Position numbers and translations under genes: made by a program
NCBI GenBank assembly: GCA_016713525.1
Contig: JADJOZ010000033.1
Location: forward strand, 558,001-622,000
Length of the DNA stretch: 64,000 nucleotides
Direction: 5' to 3'
Origin: Bacteroidota bacterium
Lineage (GTDB): Bacteria > Bacteroidota > Bacteroidia > AKYH767-A > OLB10
Part shown: in pieces, positions 10,245 to 17,175 of the stretch
Position numbering within the stretch: the first letter of the stretch is position 1
Layout of the letters: every line of letters begins with the position of its first letter
Notes under the pieces: generated by a model
Databases searched by the model: none
Told to the model about the DNA's origin: nothing
What the model saw: the letters and a program-made list of their open reading frames with translations, nothing else

Positions 10245-11107
10245 AAACTGATTGCTTTAAAAAATACATCTTCAAGATCTGCTTCCGCTTTTTTGAAACC
10301 GTTGCCGGGATCAGTTTCACTATAAATATGAATAAGTGGCTGTCCGGAAACCAGTTTCGATGAAATGAGTTGAAATTCTTTTTGAAAATGTTCGGTTTCA
10401 GATTTTGCAATCGACTTTTCCCATATCTTGCCTTCTAAATCGGTGAGCGCCCTGGCAGGTTCACCGGCAAACAGTAATTTGCCTTTATCAATTATGGCCA
10501 TATTCGGACAAAGTTCCTTGACATCCTGAACGATATGAGTTGACAGAATAACAATTACATTTTCACCGATTTCAGAGAGTAAGTTATAAAATCGGTTTCG
10601 CTCCCCTGGATCAAGTCCCGCAGTTGGCTCATCAACTATTATAAGTTGCGGATTACCAATCAGTGATTGTGCAATTCCAAATCGCTGTTTCATTCCACCA
10701 GAAAATCCACTGATTGACTTTTTCTTGTGTTGCAGCAGATTTACCCTTTCCAGCAAGGCCAGTACCAGCTCTTTACGTTCTTTGGCATTGATAACTCCTT
10801 TTAAAACAGCTATGTGATCAAGCATTTCATAGGCATTGACTCTGGGATATACACCAAATTCCTGAGGTAAATACCCCAATACTTCCCGGACCTTTTGTTT
10901 GTTTTTAAGTACATCAATATCGCCAAGCATTACTGAACCGCTATCGGCCTCCTGCAGGGTCGCCAGAGTCCTCATTAAAGTCGATTTGCCGGCACCATTC
11001 GGACCAAGCAGTCCGAACATGCCTTTGGAAATGTTAAGTGTAATGTTATCAAGTGCTTTTACCCCGTTTGGATAGGTCTTGCAGAGGTTGTTTATAGATA
11101 GTGACAT
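10241..11107 (-). CDS. ABC transporter ATP-binding protein, partner of permease-peptidase
   Basis: 288 residues. Walker A GLLGPNGAGKST near residue 33, Q-loop LPQEFGVYP near 85, signature FSGGMKQR near 138, Walker B LIIVDEPTAGLD near 160, switch His in STHIVQD near 192. The C-terminal ~70 residues after DKGKLLFAG are the extension seen in ABC-2 exporters. It drives the fused permease-peptidase, with which it shares an ATGA overlap (10241-10244). Substrate unknown. A lone TAnnTTTG element on the minus strand lies about 85 bp upstream. Confidence 0.9.
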   Translation of the reverse strand: MSLSINNLCKTYPNGVKALDNITLNISKGMFGLLGPNGAGKSTLMRTLATLQEADSGSVMLGDIDVLKNKQKVREVLGYLPQEFGVYPRVNAYEMLDHIAVLKGVINAKERKELVLALLERVNLLQHKKKSISGFSGGMKQRFGIAQSLIGNPQLIIVDEPTAGLDPGERNRFYNLLSEIGENVIVILSTHIVQDVKELCPNMAIIDKGKLLFAGEPARALTDLEGKIWEKSIAKSETEHFQKEFQLISSKLVSGQPLIHIYSETDPGNGFKKAEADLEDVFFKAISL

Positions 11108-11555
11108 AGGCTGTATTAGCTATTGCTTTTTACTGAGAGTGACAATTGTAACAGGATTCTAATGTGACGCAATCAATTTCATTTATGTTACAAATGTAAT
11201 GTTTAGGTTGGAGAGAAATCCTAAACTTACAATCAAAATTGATTGTTAATCAATTTGATATAGGAAATGGAAATCCTGCTTTCTTAATCAATGAAGATTT
11301 ATCTAAAATCTCATTCATTGATTTGAGTCAAATTTATTGTAGAAATTTATCTTATTCAAAAGTCTCTCATTGTGAAAGTCTGGATTCTAAAAACCGCCAC
11401 TATGTGTATGTAATTGATTATGAATAAAATATAAAAGCATCAAATATCGAAAAGAAACTGTTGAACTATGATGTGAAATTCAAATTCCATGCATCCATAC
11501 AATAGACAAAACAGATAAATAAGTTACTTTATTAGACTAAGAATTGGATGATGAA
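11108..11555. other. 448-bp stretch without a recognised gene
   Basis: The stretch separates the ABC exporter from the di-haem peroxidase gene, both on the minus strand. It holds an inverted repeat of 7 bp (11201-11207 with 11220-11226) and a perfect 8-bp palindrome with a 2-base spacer (11229-11236 with 11239-11246). A 62-codon plus-strand frame (11239-11427) begins inside the palindrome; its translation is low in complexity and resembles nothing I know. It may be a gene remnant or regulatory DNA. Confidence 0.4.
11191..11198 (-). promoter_or_regulatory. Putative -7 element (TACATTTG) for ABC exporter operon
   Basis: On the minus strand this octamer fits TAnnTTTG. No TTG occurs at the expected spacing upstream, so the match is partial. 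It would give a leader of about 80 bases before the ATG at 11107. Confidence 0.3.
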
Positions 11556-12553
11556 TTATTCTTTATCTGATAAACTCTTCAGGAAGTTCACAAGATCGAT
11601 TTTTTCCTGAGGGGTAAGATTTAATGGCTGAATTAGCCCACTTTTATTTGGATGGGGTTGGCCGCCGGTATTATAGTGTTCGATTACATCCTCTAAAGTT
11701 GCACGTGAACCATCATGCATGTAGGGCGCAGTATGCTCAACATTTCTTAATGAAGGGACTTTAAATTTCCCTACATCTGAACTATTTGTAGTAATACGCG
11801 CTCTTCCGCTATCGGCATAAGATAAATATAGTCCGTTGTTTTTAAAACTATAATCAGTAAAATTGTATTCACCATGGCAATGAAAACATTCACCCTGTTC
11901 ACCAAAGAAAATAGTCATTCCATTGATTTCTGAAGCTGTCAAAGCTGATGTATTGTTATCGTACAGATATTCATCATACCTGGATTTTTTTGTAAAAAGG
12001 GATCTTTCATAATTTGAAATTGCTCTGACCAACGTGTAAGGAGAAGGAGGTAAATCATATGCCTTCTGAAAAAGTTCAGGATATTCGGAATGCTGAATTA
12101 ATCTTTCTACAACCAGATTTACATCAAAATCCATTTCAAGTGGATTCTCTATTGGAGCTAATGTTTGTTGTTCAAGAGTTGGTGCACCCCCATCCCAAAA
12201 GAAATACGGCTGGTATGCTGTATTAAGTATAGTCATTGAATTTCTTAGAGTAAGATTTCCATCAATCCCAATACTCAATGCTAACCCATCAGTAAATTTT
12301 TTATCAGTATGATGGCAAGAGTTGCATGATTTAGAACTATCTCTGGATAGAATCGGGTCAAAAAATAATTTTTTACCCAGATTAATCCGGTTGGCAGTTG
12401 GTAAATTATCAGGTGGAATATTCGGATAAGGAAATCCCTTCGGAACATCCAAGTAATGACTGCATCCCCCGGGTCAAGCGGGGTTTCTTCATCTTTACCG
12501 CAGCCTGCTGCGAAAATTATTATAAAGAGTATTATCCGGAATTTTGTTTTCAA
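11556..12553 (-). CDS. MbnH/MauG-type di-haem cytochrome c peroxidase lipoprotein (frameshift near 12451)
   Basis: About 332 residues. The N-terminus is a lipoprotein signal ending FAAGC (Cys18) followed by GKDEE, an acidic stretch like Bacteroidota surface-export signals. Two c-type haem motifs, CNSCH and CFHCH, flank FWDGG; the C-terminal half has APYMHDGSRATLEDVIEHYN, typical of the cytochrome c peroxidase/MauG family. The signal-peptide frame (ending GDAVIT) and the catalytic frame (beginning LDVPKGFPYPNIPP, first possible start TTG at 12452) are joined if the AA at 12451-12452 is AAA; without the correction the enzyme would have no export signal. The gene follows an MbnP-family lipoprotein by 61 bp, the arrangement known for MbnP-MbnH, where the haem enzyme oxidises a Trp of MbnP. 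A general peroxidase role is the alternative. Confidence 0.8.
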
Positions 12554-12568
12554 AATTATTTATTTTAA

Positions 12569-12602
12569 CCCTGCCCCCCTTCGTAAATGAAGAGAGACAG
12601 GG
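12569..12602 (-). promoter_or_regulatory. Imperfect hairpin between mbnP-like and mbnH-like genes
   Basis: Complementary arms CCCTG/CAGGG plus an inner CTTC/GAAG pair form an interrupted stem in the 61-bp gap. It lacks a clean T-run directly after the stem, so it may be a leaky terminator or an RNA-processing site that sets relative expression of the two genes. Confidence 0.35.
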
Positions 12603-12614
12603 GTGTTGGTTTTA

Positions 12615-13379
12615 TTATTCTATTTCAAAACTGATAGTCCAGTTATCGGCAATTTTAGTAGCTAATGGCATATTATCCATGGTATGTGTTGCATTCTCGG
12701 TCCGCATATCCACGTTTGTCAGAGTGCTGAGCAAATCAAATTCCAAACCAATTTCTTTGTCACTTCCACTGGCAACAGTAAATGCTTCATTGGTGAAATC
12801 AATTGTTTTGGTGTTTTGATCAAGCCCTACATGGTAAAAGAATGGGAAGTTAACATTTCCGTTTCCTGCAAGTGAAGTGTCAACTAATCCTTCTATTTTC
12901 ATGAATATGTAGCCACTGTTCCAGCTCCAGTGTATCGAAGGTGTCTGAATTGGAAAGAGGTTCTCAGAGGTATATGTAGTAGGGTCCGTATGATTTGTAG
13001 CAGAATCTAATCCCAGATAAAACCTAAATCCTTTGTACGATCCAACCGGTACTTTCCCTAAACTGTATTCGTTTTCTGAAGGATTCACTAGTAATACTTT
13101 ACCTGATATAGGTAATTCTGAATTGTCTTGCTTAATTAATACTATATTCGAAATATAGTATCTCAAATCGGAAAGATTAAATGTTCGACCGTCAGTATGC
13201 GCATAATTTGTTCCGTATACCACGCTGGTAGCTCCTACATTGGTATGGATATGGAATGTAAGGTTCTGCTCGGTACTTGCAGGAGTAGGTTCAGTATCGT
13301 CATCATCTTTACAAGATGTGAACAATACCCCAAATGTTGACAAAATAATTAGTCCTGAACGCAATAGTGCTTTTTTCAT
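12615..13379 (-). CDS. MbnP-family copper-binding surface lipoprotein
   Basis: 254 residues. Lipoprotein signal ends LFTSC (Cys23), followed by KDDDD, the kind of acidic run that sends lipoproteins to the cell surface in Bacteroidota. The body matches the MbnP-like fold: LTFHIHTNVG at about 40-49, GRTFNLSDLRYYISNIVLI at 64-82, and IHWSWNSGYIFMKIEG at 149-164 with Trp151 and Trp153. In characterised MbnP proteins copper binding depends on a Trp converted to kynurenine by MbnH; W151/W153 are candidates here by inference. The MbnH-like gene lies directly downstream. No methanobactin peptide gene is seen, as expected for the many MbnP-MbnH pairs outside methanotrophs. Confidence 0.8.
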   Translation of the reverse strand: MKKALLRSGLIILSTFGVLFTSCKDDDDTEPTPASTEQNLTFHIHTNVGATSVVYGTNYAHTDGRTFNLSDLRYYISNIVLIKQDNSELPISGKVLLVNPSENEYSLGKVPVGSYKGFRFYLGLDSATNHTDPTTYTSENLFPIQTPSIHWSWNSGYIFMKIEGLVDTSLAGNGNVNFPFFYHVGLDQNTKTIDFTNEAFTVASGSDKEIGLEFDLLSTLTNVDMRTENATHTMDNMPLATKIADNWTISFEIE

Positions 13380-13468
13380 TTGTTTATTTTAATTTATGGT
13401 TTGAATAGAATTTGTTAAGTTTTTAAATCCGGGGATTACCCCATAATTTGGAATTCTTGTTTAGCATA

Positions 13469-13476
13469 TAAAAGTA
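13469..13476 (-). promoter_or_regulatory. Candidate -7 element (TACTTTTA) of mbnP-mbnH operon
   Basis: Seven of eight positions agree with TAnnTTTG on the minus strand. It is 90 bp upstream of the MbnP start. No good -33 TTG is at standard spacing, which would fit a promoter needing an activator. Confidence 0.35.
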
Positions 13477-13499
13477 ACCTGATTGGATGCAAATTCATA

Positions 13500-13511
13500 T
13501 GACTTTAGTCA
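13500..13511. promoter_or_regulatory. Palindrome TGAC-n4-GTCA, CRP/FNR-like operator candidate
   Basis: The 12-mer TGACTTTAGTCA reads as two TGAC half-sites in inverted orientation with a 4-base spacer, the layout used by CRP/FNR-family regulators. Its centre is about 41 bp upstream of the start point expected from the -7 element at 13469-13476, the usual class II activator position. The regulator identity is not known from this window. Confidence 0.45.
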
Positions 13512-13612
13512 CATAACCACAATCAGTTTGATAAAAATATTTGTCTGAACACAAACAAATGTTTTATTAATTGCCTTAATTAAGAATGCAACAGAAACTG
13601 GTAAAAAGAAAA

Positions 13613-13984
13613 TTATACAAGAGAAGGGGGATGAAAAATATTAGATTTGTAACCCGTTGTTAATTGCGCTAAAAAACCGGAATAAGGTGGAATAAATATA
13701 CTTTCTGAATGTAACCGGATTTGAATTACTTCCTCAATAAATAAATTTATTTTTAAATCTGACCTAAGTTTATTTTCAGGATTGCGGGTGTTTTCATGAT
13801 CTTTTTGCAGCTCTTTCTTTAACTGACACTTTCCTTCACATTTTAACTCCGGCTTCGATTGGTTTTCACAAAGCACACTTTTATAAAAGTCGAAGTTGAT
13901 TTCATAAGATAGAAAATGCATTGCTGAACTAAATGTATTCAGCAATACTGAACAAACAATTAAATAAACCACTGCCCCTTTCAT
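13613..13984 (-). CDS. Small exported Cys-containing protein, possible metal-handling partner
   Basis: 123 residues. An N-terminal hydrophobic segment (VVYLIVCSVLLNTFSSA) is a signal peptide or anchor. Then comes LCENQSKPELKCEGKCQLKKEL (about 37-58; key residues three Cys: the first followed by ENQSKPELK, then CEGKC), and the tail ends IFHPPSLV. This pattern (LC-x-N-x-x-KPELxCxGKCxLxK plus a C-terminal FHPP) recurs in small Bacteroidota proteins beside TonB receptors and copper genes, but has no assigned function that I know. It is 233 bp upstream of the MbnP gene on the same strand. Copper or other metal binding by the Cys/His residues is inference from sequence and neighbours. Confidence 0.65.
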   Translation of the reverse strand: MKGAVVYLIVCSVLLNTFSSAMHFLSYEINFDFYKSVLCENQSKPELKCEGKCQLKKELQKDHENTRNPENKLRSDLKINLFIEEVIQIRLHSESIFIPPYSGFLAQLTTGYKSNIFHPPSLV

Positions 13985-13991
13985 CCTTATG

Positions 13992-14022
13992 CAAAGATAG
14001 CCTCAAATTCAAAAAAATGCAA
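13992..14022 (-). promoter_or_regulatory. Bacteroidota promoter of small Cys protein (TTG-n20-TATCTTTG)
   Basis: On the minus strand, TTG (14022-14020) and TATCTTTG (13999-13992) are separated by 20 bases, a full consensus match. The -7 box ends only 7 bases before the ATG at 13984, so the mRNA would start a few bases from the start codon, nearly leaderless. Confidence 0.65.
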
Positions 14023-14038
14023 ATATTTTACTAAATTT

Positions 14039-14338
14039 TTAACTCCCTGATTGGTTGAAATGAATATAGTTCTTTAGCGCATTTACATACTGCTCAAATG
14101 CTTTCAACCCCTTAGCAGTGATCTTACATGTGGTTAGAGGGTAATTGTCACGGAAACTTTTAGTGACTTCAATATATCCCGCATCCGACAGTTTGGTAAT
14201 TTGAACACTTAGGTTTCCGGCTGTGGCACCGGTTTTTTCTTTTAAAAAAGAAAATTCCGCCTCCTTAACACCTACCAGCAATGAGATCACCGATAATCGC
14301 AATTGCGAGTGCAGCAATGGATCCAGGTCTTTAAACAT
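14039..14338 (-). CDS. Winged-helix DNA-binding regulator (HTH_34 type)
   Basis: 99 residues forming one winged helix: HSQLRLSVISLLVGVKEAEF, then the recognition region EKTGATAGNLSVQITKLSDAGYIEV, then the wing TTCKITAKGLKAFEQYVNAL. This matches the small MarR-like winged-helix proteins that occur alone without a ligand domain. It lies 20 bp downstream of a six-helix membrane protein gene; such pairs are common in Bacteroidota, and the membrane partner may sense a signal. Target genes unknown. Confidence 0.8.
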   Translation of the reverse strand: MFKDLDPLLHSQLRLSVISLLVGVKEAEFSFLKEKTGATAGNLSVQITKLSDAGYIEVTKSFRDNYPLTTCKITAKGLKAFEQYVNALKNYIHFNQSGS

Positions 14339-14358
14339 AACGGCTTTTGTTTGAAAGA

Positions 14359-14949
14359 TTAATTGATGGCATGCTGCTTTTTATACCTTGCTTTAAGTAA
14401 ATATCCGGGTATAATATAACCAGTTAGAACCGCCAGCGAAATTACCAATAGTTGTTGCTCGTAATTTACATAGAAGCAAACCACAGCCGCTACCCAGTTA
14501 ATTATACCACCTATTACCAAAGGTTTGAATTTGATTGCGCCACCCGAGACAAATAACCAGATTGCATAAATTAATAATACTATCGGATAGGTGGCTGCCC
14601 CTAGCTTAGGCATCATTAGCAAGGTAGTAAACAACGATCCCAGAAATGCTATCACTACATATCTCATGATCTCATCTGTGTAAGTTGTTACCTTTTGACC
14701 CCGTTCATGCCGATAGGAGTAAATTCCCGAAATTATCCCTCCCAGAGGCATCAAAATGGCCCATGTTATGGTGGGATAACTATAGCTTGTCATCAGTAAA
14801 ACGTAGTTTGCTACTGCCGCAATGAAAACCATCCACCCCCAGAAGATATAGTAGAAACTACCATCTCCGAAATTCTGCTGAGCAGTTTTAATCATCTTAC
14901 TTATTATAGCCAGACTGTCATTTTCAGTAAATGCTTTTTCGTTTTCCAT
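14359..14949 (-). CDS. Six-helix membrane protein paired with winged-helix regulator
   Basis: 196 residues with about six membrane helices (FYYIFWGWMVFIAAVANYVL, TWAILMPLGGIISGIYSY, VVIAFLGSLFTTLLM, YPIVLLIYAIWLFVSGG, LVIGGIINWVAAVVCFYV, LLVISLAVLTGYIIPGYLL). The cytosolic N-terminus carries an SLAIISKMIKTAQQNF helix. No enzyme motif is seen. It directly precedes the winged-helix gene, so the two are probably one unit. Confidence 0.65.
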   Translation of the reverse strand: MENEKAFTENDSLAIISKMIKTAQQNFGDGSFYYIFWGWMVFIAAVANYVLLMTSYSYPTITWAILMPLGGIISGIYSYRHERGQKVTTYTDEIMRYVVIAFLGSLFTTLLMMPKLGAATYPIVLLIYAIWLFVSGGAIKFKPLVIGGIINWVAAVVCFYVNYEQQLLVISLAVLTGYIIPGYLLKARYKKQHAIN

Positions 14950-14971
14950 TCTTAACTTTTTTAAATATTAT

Positions 14972-14979
14972 CAAAACTA
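14972..14979 (-). promoter_or_regulatory. -7 element (TAGTTTTG) of membrane-protein/regulator operon
   Basis: Exact fit to TAnnTTTG on the minus strand, 23 bases before the ATG at 14949. No TTG at standard spacing was found. Confidence 0.45.
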
Positions 14980-15010
14980 TTTTTCATTGCGATATTTGAT
15001 ATTAATGATT

Positions 15011-15655
15011 TTATTGAATTTCTGCCAATGATTCTTTTGCTTTTTCATATCCCCATGATGGAGCAGTTGCTGATTTTACTTTCGCGGATTCGAATATTTT
15101 GATCGATTTTTCAAAACAGGATTTCGCTTTTTCTTTACTCCCACCATACTCTTCCGGAGTATACAACGCTGCCAGGCCCTGCAACAGGTATGGCCGTGGA
15201 TTGTTTTCATCCAGTGTCATGGCTTCTTCCAGTAACATATTCGATTTCATCCCATATTCAAACCCCCGGTTCATGGGATCTATTCCTATTTGCATACTCA
15301 GTATCCAGCTTTTAAGGGTCTTGATTTCTGAATTTTTTAGAGAAACCGCATCGGCTGCATCTATGGCTTTTATAGCCCGGTCATAATAGCTATCCGCTGT
15401 TGACGGATCTTTTGATTCCATTCCGCAATTCAGCAGGCAATACGATTCGTAATACCGGGTCAACCATGCTTCCGGATGAGATTTGCTCATTGCTTCAAAA
15501 GCGGTCACGCCTTGCTCCCAAGCCTCGACTCCTTGGGCAGATTTTAATTCTTTCAGTTGTTTTTCAATTTGCTGCTGCAATTTTGCATCCATCGCATTTA
15601 ATGCTCCCGATCCAATCAGAATCAGCGCTATCAGGTAACTGGTTATTTTTTTCAT
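15011..15655 (-). CDS. Exported TPR-like helical repeat protein
   Basis: 214 residues starting MKKITSYLIALILIGSGALNA, a clean signal peptide. A longer start at 15679 is rejected because it falls inside the promoter -7 box (15677-15684). The mature protein is helical with repeat-like units (AWLTRYYESYCLLNCG, YYDRAIKAIDAADAV, LLEEAMTLDENNPRPYLLQG, KAKSCFEKSIKIFES) that read as TPR motifs. The DENNPRPYLLQGLA stretch is a typical TPR turn. Probably a periplasmic scaffold; no specific role can be assigned. It lies upstream of the membrane protein/regulator pair with its own promoter. Confidence 0.7.
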   Translation of the reverse strand: MKKITSYLIALILIGSGALNAMDAKLQQQIEKQLKELKSAQGVEAWEQGVTAFEAMSKSHPEAWLTRYYESYCLLNCGMESKDPSTADSYYDRAIKAIDAADAVSLKNSEIKTLKSWILSMQIGIDPMNRGFEYGMKSNMLLEEAMTLDENNPRPYLLQGLAALYTPEEYGGSKEKAKSCFEKSIKIFESAKVKSATAPSWGYEKAKESLAEIQ

Positions 15656-15676
15656 GTTTATCGGTTTTGAACACTG

Positions 15677-15707
15677 CAAACATAAACCAGTTTATAATAT
15701 AAACCAA
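15677..15707 (-). promoter_or_regulatory. Bacteroidota promoter (TTG-n20-TATGTTTG) of TPR-like gene
   Basis: Minus-strand TTG (15707-15705) and TATGTTTG (15684-15677) with 20 bases between. It sits 22 bases upstream of the ATG at 15655 and decides the start codon of that gene. Confidence 0.65.
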
Positions 15708-15772
15708 ATATATTCATCATGAATAATCATAAATAATTGAAAATCAACCAATAAATTTTACTTAAGGAAGCT

Positions 15773-16249
15773 TTATTTATTCAAATAAGCTGAATACATC
15801 CACACCGTTTTTTCCTGTTGACGGATATAATCACTCATTAAAGCATTGGTTCCTTCATCACCGGCATCGGAAGCCAGGTCCAGAATTTTTCTTTCCAGCA
15901 CCATCAGAATTTTAAAGCTATTTACGATTTCTTTAACTGCTTTTTTTCCTTCAGAAATATTTTTTAGCTCTTCGATATCCGAAAGTTTGATGTAATCGGA
16001 AAATGCATGCACAGGAGTTCCTTCCAATGTAAGTACCCGTTCGGCAATTTCATCTATTTTTAGAAGCGCATCATTGTAAAGCTCTTCGAATTTCAGATGA
16101 AGTTCAAAAAATTTATCACCACTGATGTTCCAATGGAATCCACGGGCATTCTGATAAAAAATTTGATAATTGGACAAAAGTTCATTTAATAAAGTAACTA
16201 GTTTGGCTGATTTGGTGGTATCGAGACCAATGCGGTTTAATTTTGACAT
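15773..16249 (-). CDS. dps: Dps-family ferritin-like DNA-protection protein
   Basis: 158 residues, the usual Dps size. Motifs: YQNARGFHWNISGDKFFELH near 31-50 and FEELYNDALLKIDEIAERVL near 53-72, holding the His and Asp/Glu ligands of the inter-subunit ferroxidase site (H, D, E in HWNI...DKF...E...LY.D..D.IAER). It would form a 12-subunit shell that oxidises and stores iron and protects DNA under oxidative stress. Single-gene unit, with a terminator of the upstream gene just before it. Confidence 0.9.
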   Translation of the reverse strand: MSKLNRIGLDTTKSAKLVTLLNELLSNYQIFYQNARGFHWNISGDKFFELHLKFEELYNDALLKIDEIAERVLTLEGTPVHAFSDYIKLSDIEELKNISEGKKAVKEIVNSFKILMVLERKILDLASDAGDEGTNALMSDYIRQQEKTVWMYSAYLNK

Positions 16250-16280
16250 AGCTGTTAGTATTAAAGTTTGAATAAAATAA

Positions 16281-16307
16281 AAAGGCGGAACAAAATGCTC
16301 CGCCTTT
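16281..16307 (-). terminator. Terminator after zinc metallopeptidase gene
   Basis: Nine-base arms 16281-16289 and 16299-16307 (GC-rich core GGCGGA/TCCGCC) with flanking A and T runs, placed between the metallopeptidase stop at 16331 and the dps start. Confidence 0.7.
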
Positions 16308-16330
16308 GATAGTCTTAGAGAAGCCTGTAA

Positions 16331-17011
16331 TTAGTCACGGCGCCCCATATATACCATGATGTAGTATGCCAAGGTTGCTAGAGCTGAGAGTGCTGCAACA
16401 ACATAGGTCATAGCTGCCCACCAGAGTGCGTCTTTCGACATGGTAAGTTCCTGTGGATTGGCAATGCGATTTGTTTCAAGCCATACCATTGCACGTTTGC
16501 TTGCGTCGAATTCAACAGGAAGTGTTACAAAGCTGAACAAAGTAATAACTCCAAACATTACGATTCCAATAAGCAACAGAGAAGGGAAGGTATTTACCAT
16601 TAAAATACAACCTAGTAAAACCCATTGCACCCATTTTGAACCGAAACTTACAACCGGTACTAATGCAGAACGCATTTGTAACCATGTGTATGCCGTTGCA
16701 TGCTGAACAGCGTGACCACATTCGTGTGCTGAAACGGCAGCAGAAGCAGCACTTCTTCCATAATACACATCATGGCTTAAGTTTACTGTTTTTTCAAGCG
16801 GATTGTAATGGTCTGTTAACTGTCCTTCAACAGACAAAACCTTTACGTCATTAATGCCGTTGTCGTGTAACATTCTTTCGGCAATTTCTTTACCTGACAT
16901 TCCGGTTCCGATGGTTACTTCCGAATACTGTTTGAATTTTCTTTTCAGTTGCATGCTTACCAACCAGCCGATGAGCATAAAGGCAATTGAAATTACATAG
17001 ATCCCTATCAT
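16331..17011 (-). CDS. Membrane zinc metallopeptidase (Zn_peptidase_2 / YugP type)
   Basis: 226 residues. N-terminal membrane helix (IGIYVISIAFMLIGWLVSM), zinc motif HECGHAVQH near residue 97, then two hydrophobic hairpins (VQWVLLGCILMVNTFPSLLLIGIV region) and VTLPVEFDASKRA near 166, and a final helix (AMTYVVAALSALATLAYYIM). The order matches YugP-like neutral zinc metallopeptidases. Physiological substrate is unknown. The sequence is complete and unbroken. A TAAATTTG -7 box lies 19 bases upstream. Confidence 0.9.
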   Translation of the reverse strand: MIGIYVISIAFMLIGWLVSMQLKRKFKQYSEVTIGTGMSGKEIAERMLHDNGINDVKVLSVEGQLTDHYNPLEKTVNLSHDVYYGRSAASAAVSAHECGHAVQHATAYTWLQMRSALVPVVSFGSKWVQWVLLGCILMVNTFPSLLLIGIVMFGVITLFSFVTLPVEFDASKRAMVWLETNRIANPQELTMSKDALWWAAMTYVVAALSALATLAYYIMVYMGRRD

Positions 17012-17029
17012 AGTTTTATTTTATTTGTG

Positions 17030-17037
17030 CAAATTTA
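17030..17037 (-). promoter_or_regulatory. -7 element (TAAATTTG) of zinc metallopeptidase
   Basis: Fits TAnnTTTG on the minus strand and lies 18 bases before the ATG at 17011. No TTG was found at the expected distance. Confidence 0.4.
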
Positions 17038-17175
17038 AGAATTAGCTGCCGTATTTTATGGCGCTTTAACCTTCAACAAAAAATATACCCTATTGTTAGC
17101 TGTCTGGAATCGGGATTTTTTAAGGCCAAACAACTGAAATTGTAACAAGTTAATTATCAATACTATATAGTTCGG

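Noticed and set aside
11239..11427. 62-codon plus-strand frame as a gene
   Set aside because: No ribosome-binding or promoter signal, no recognisable domain, and it begins inside a palindrome; listed only as part of the gap.
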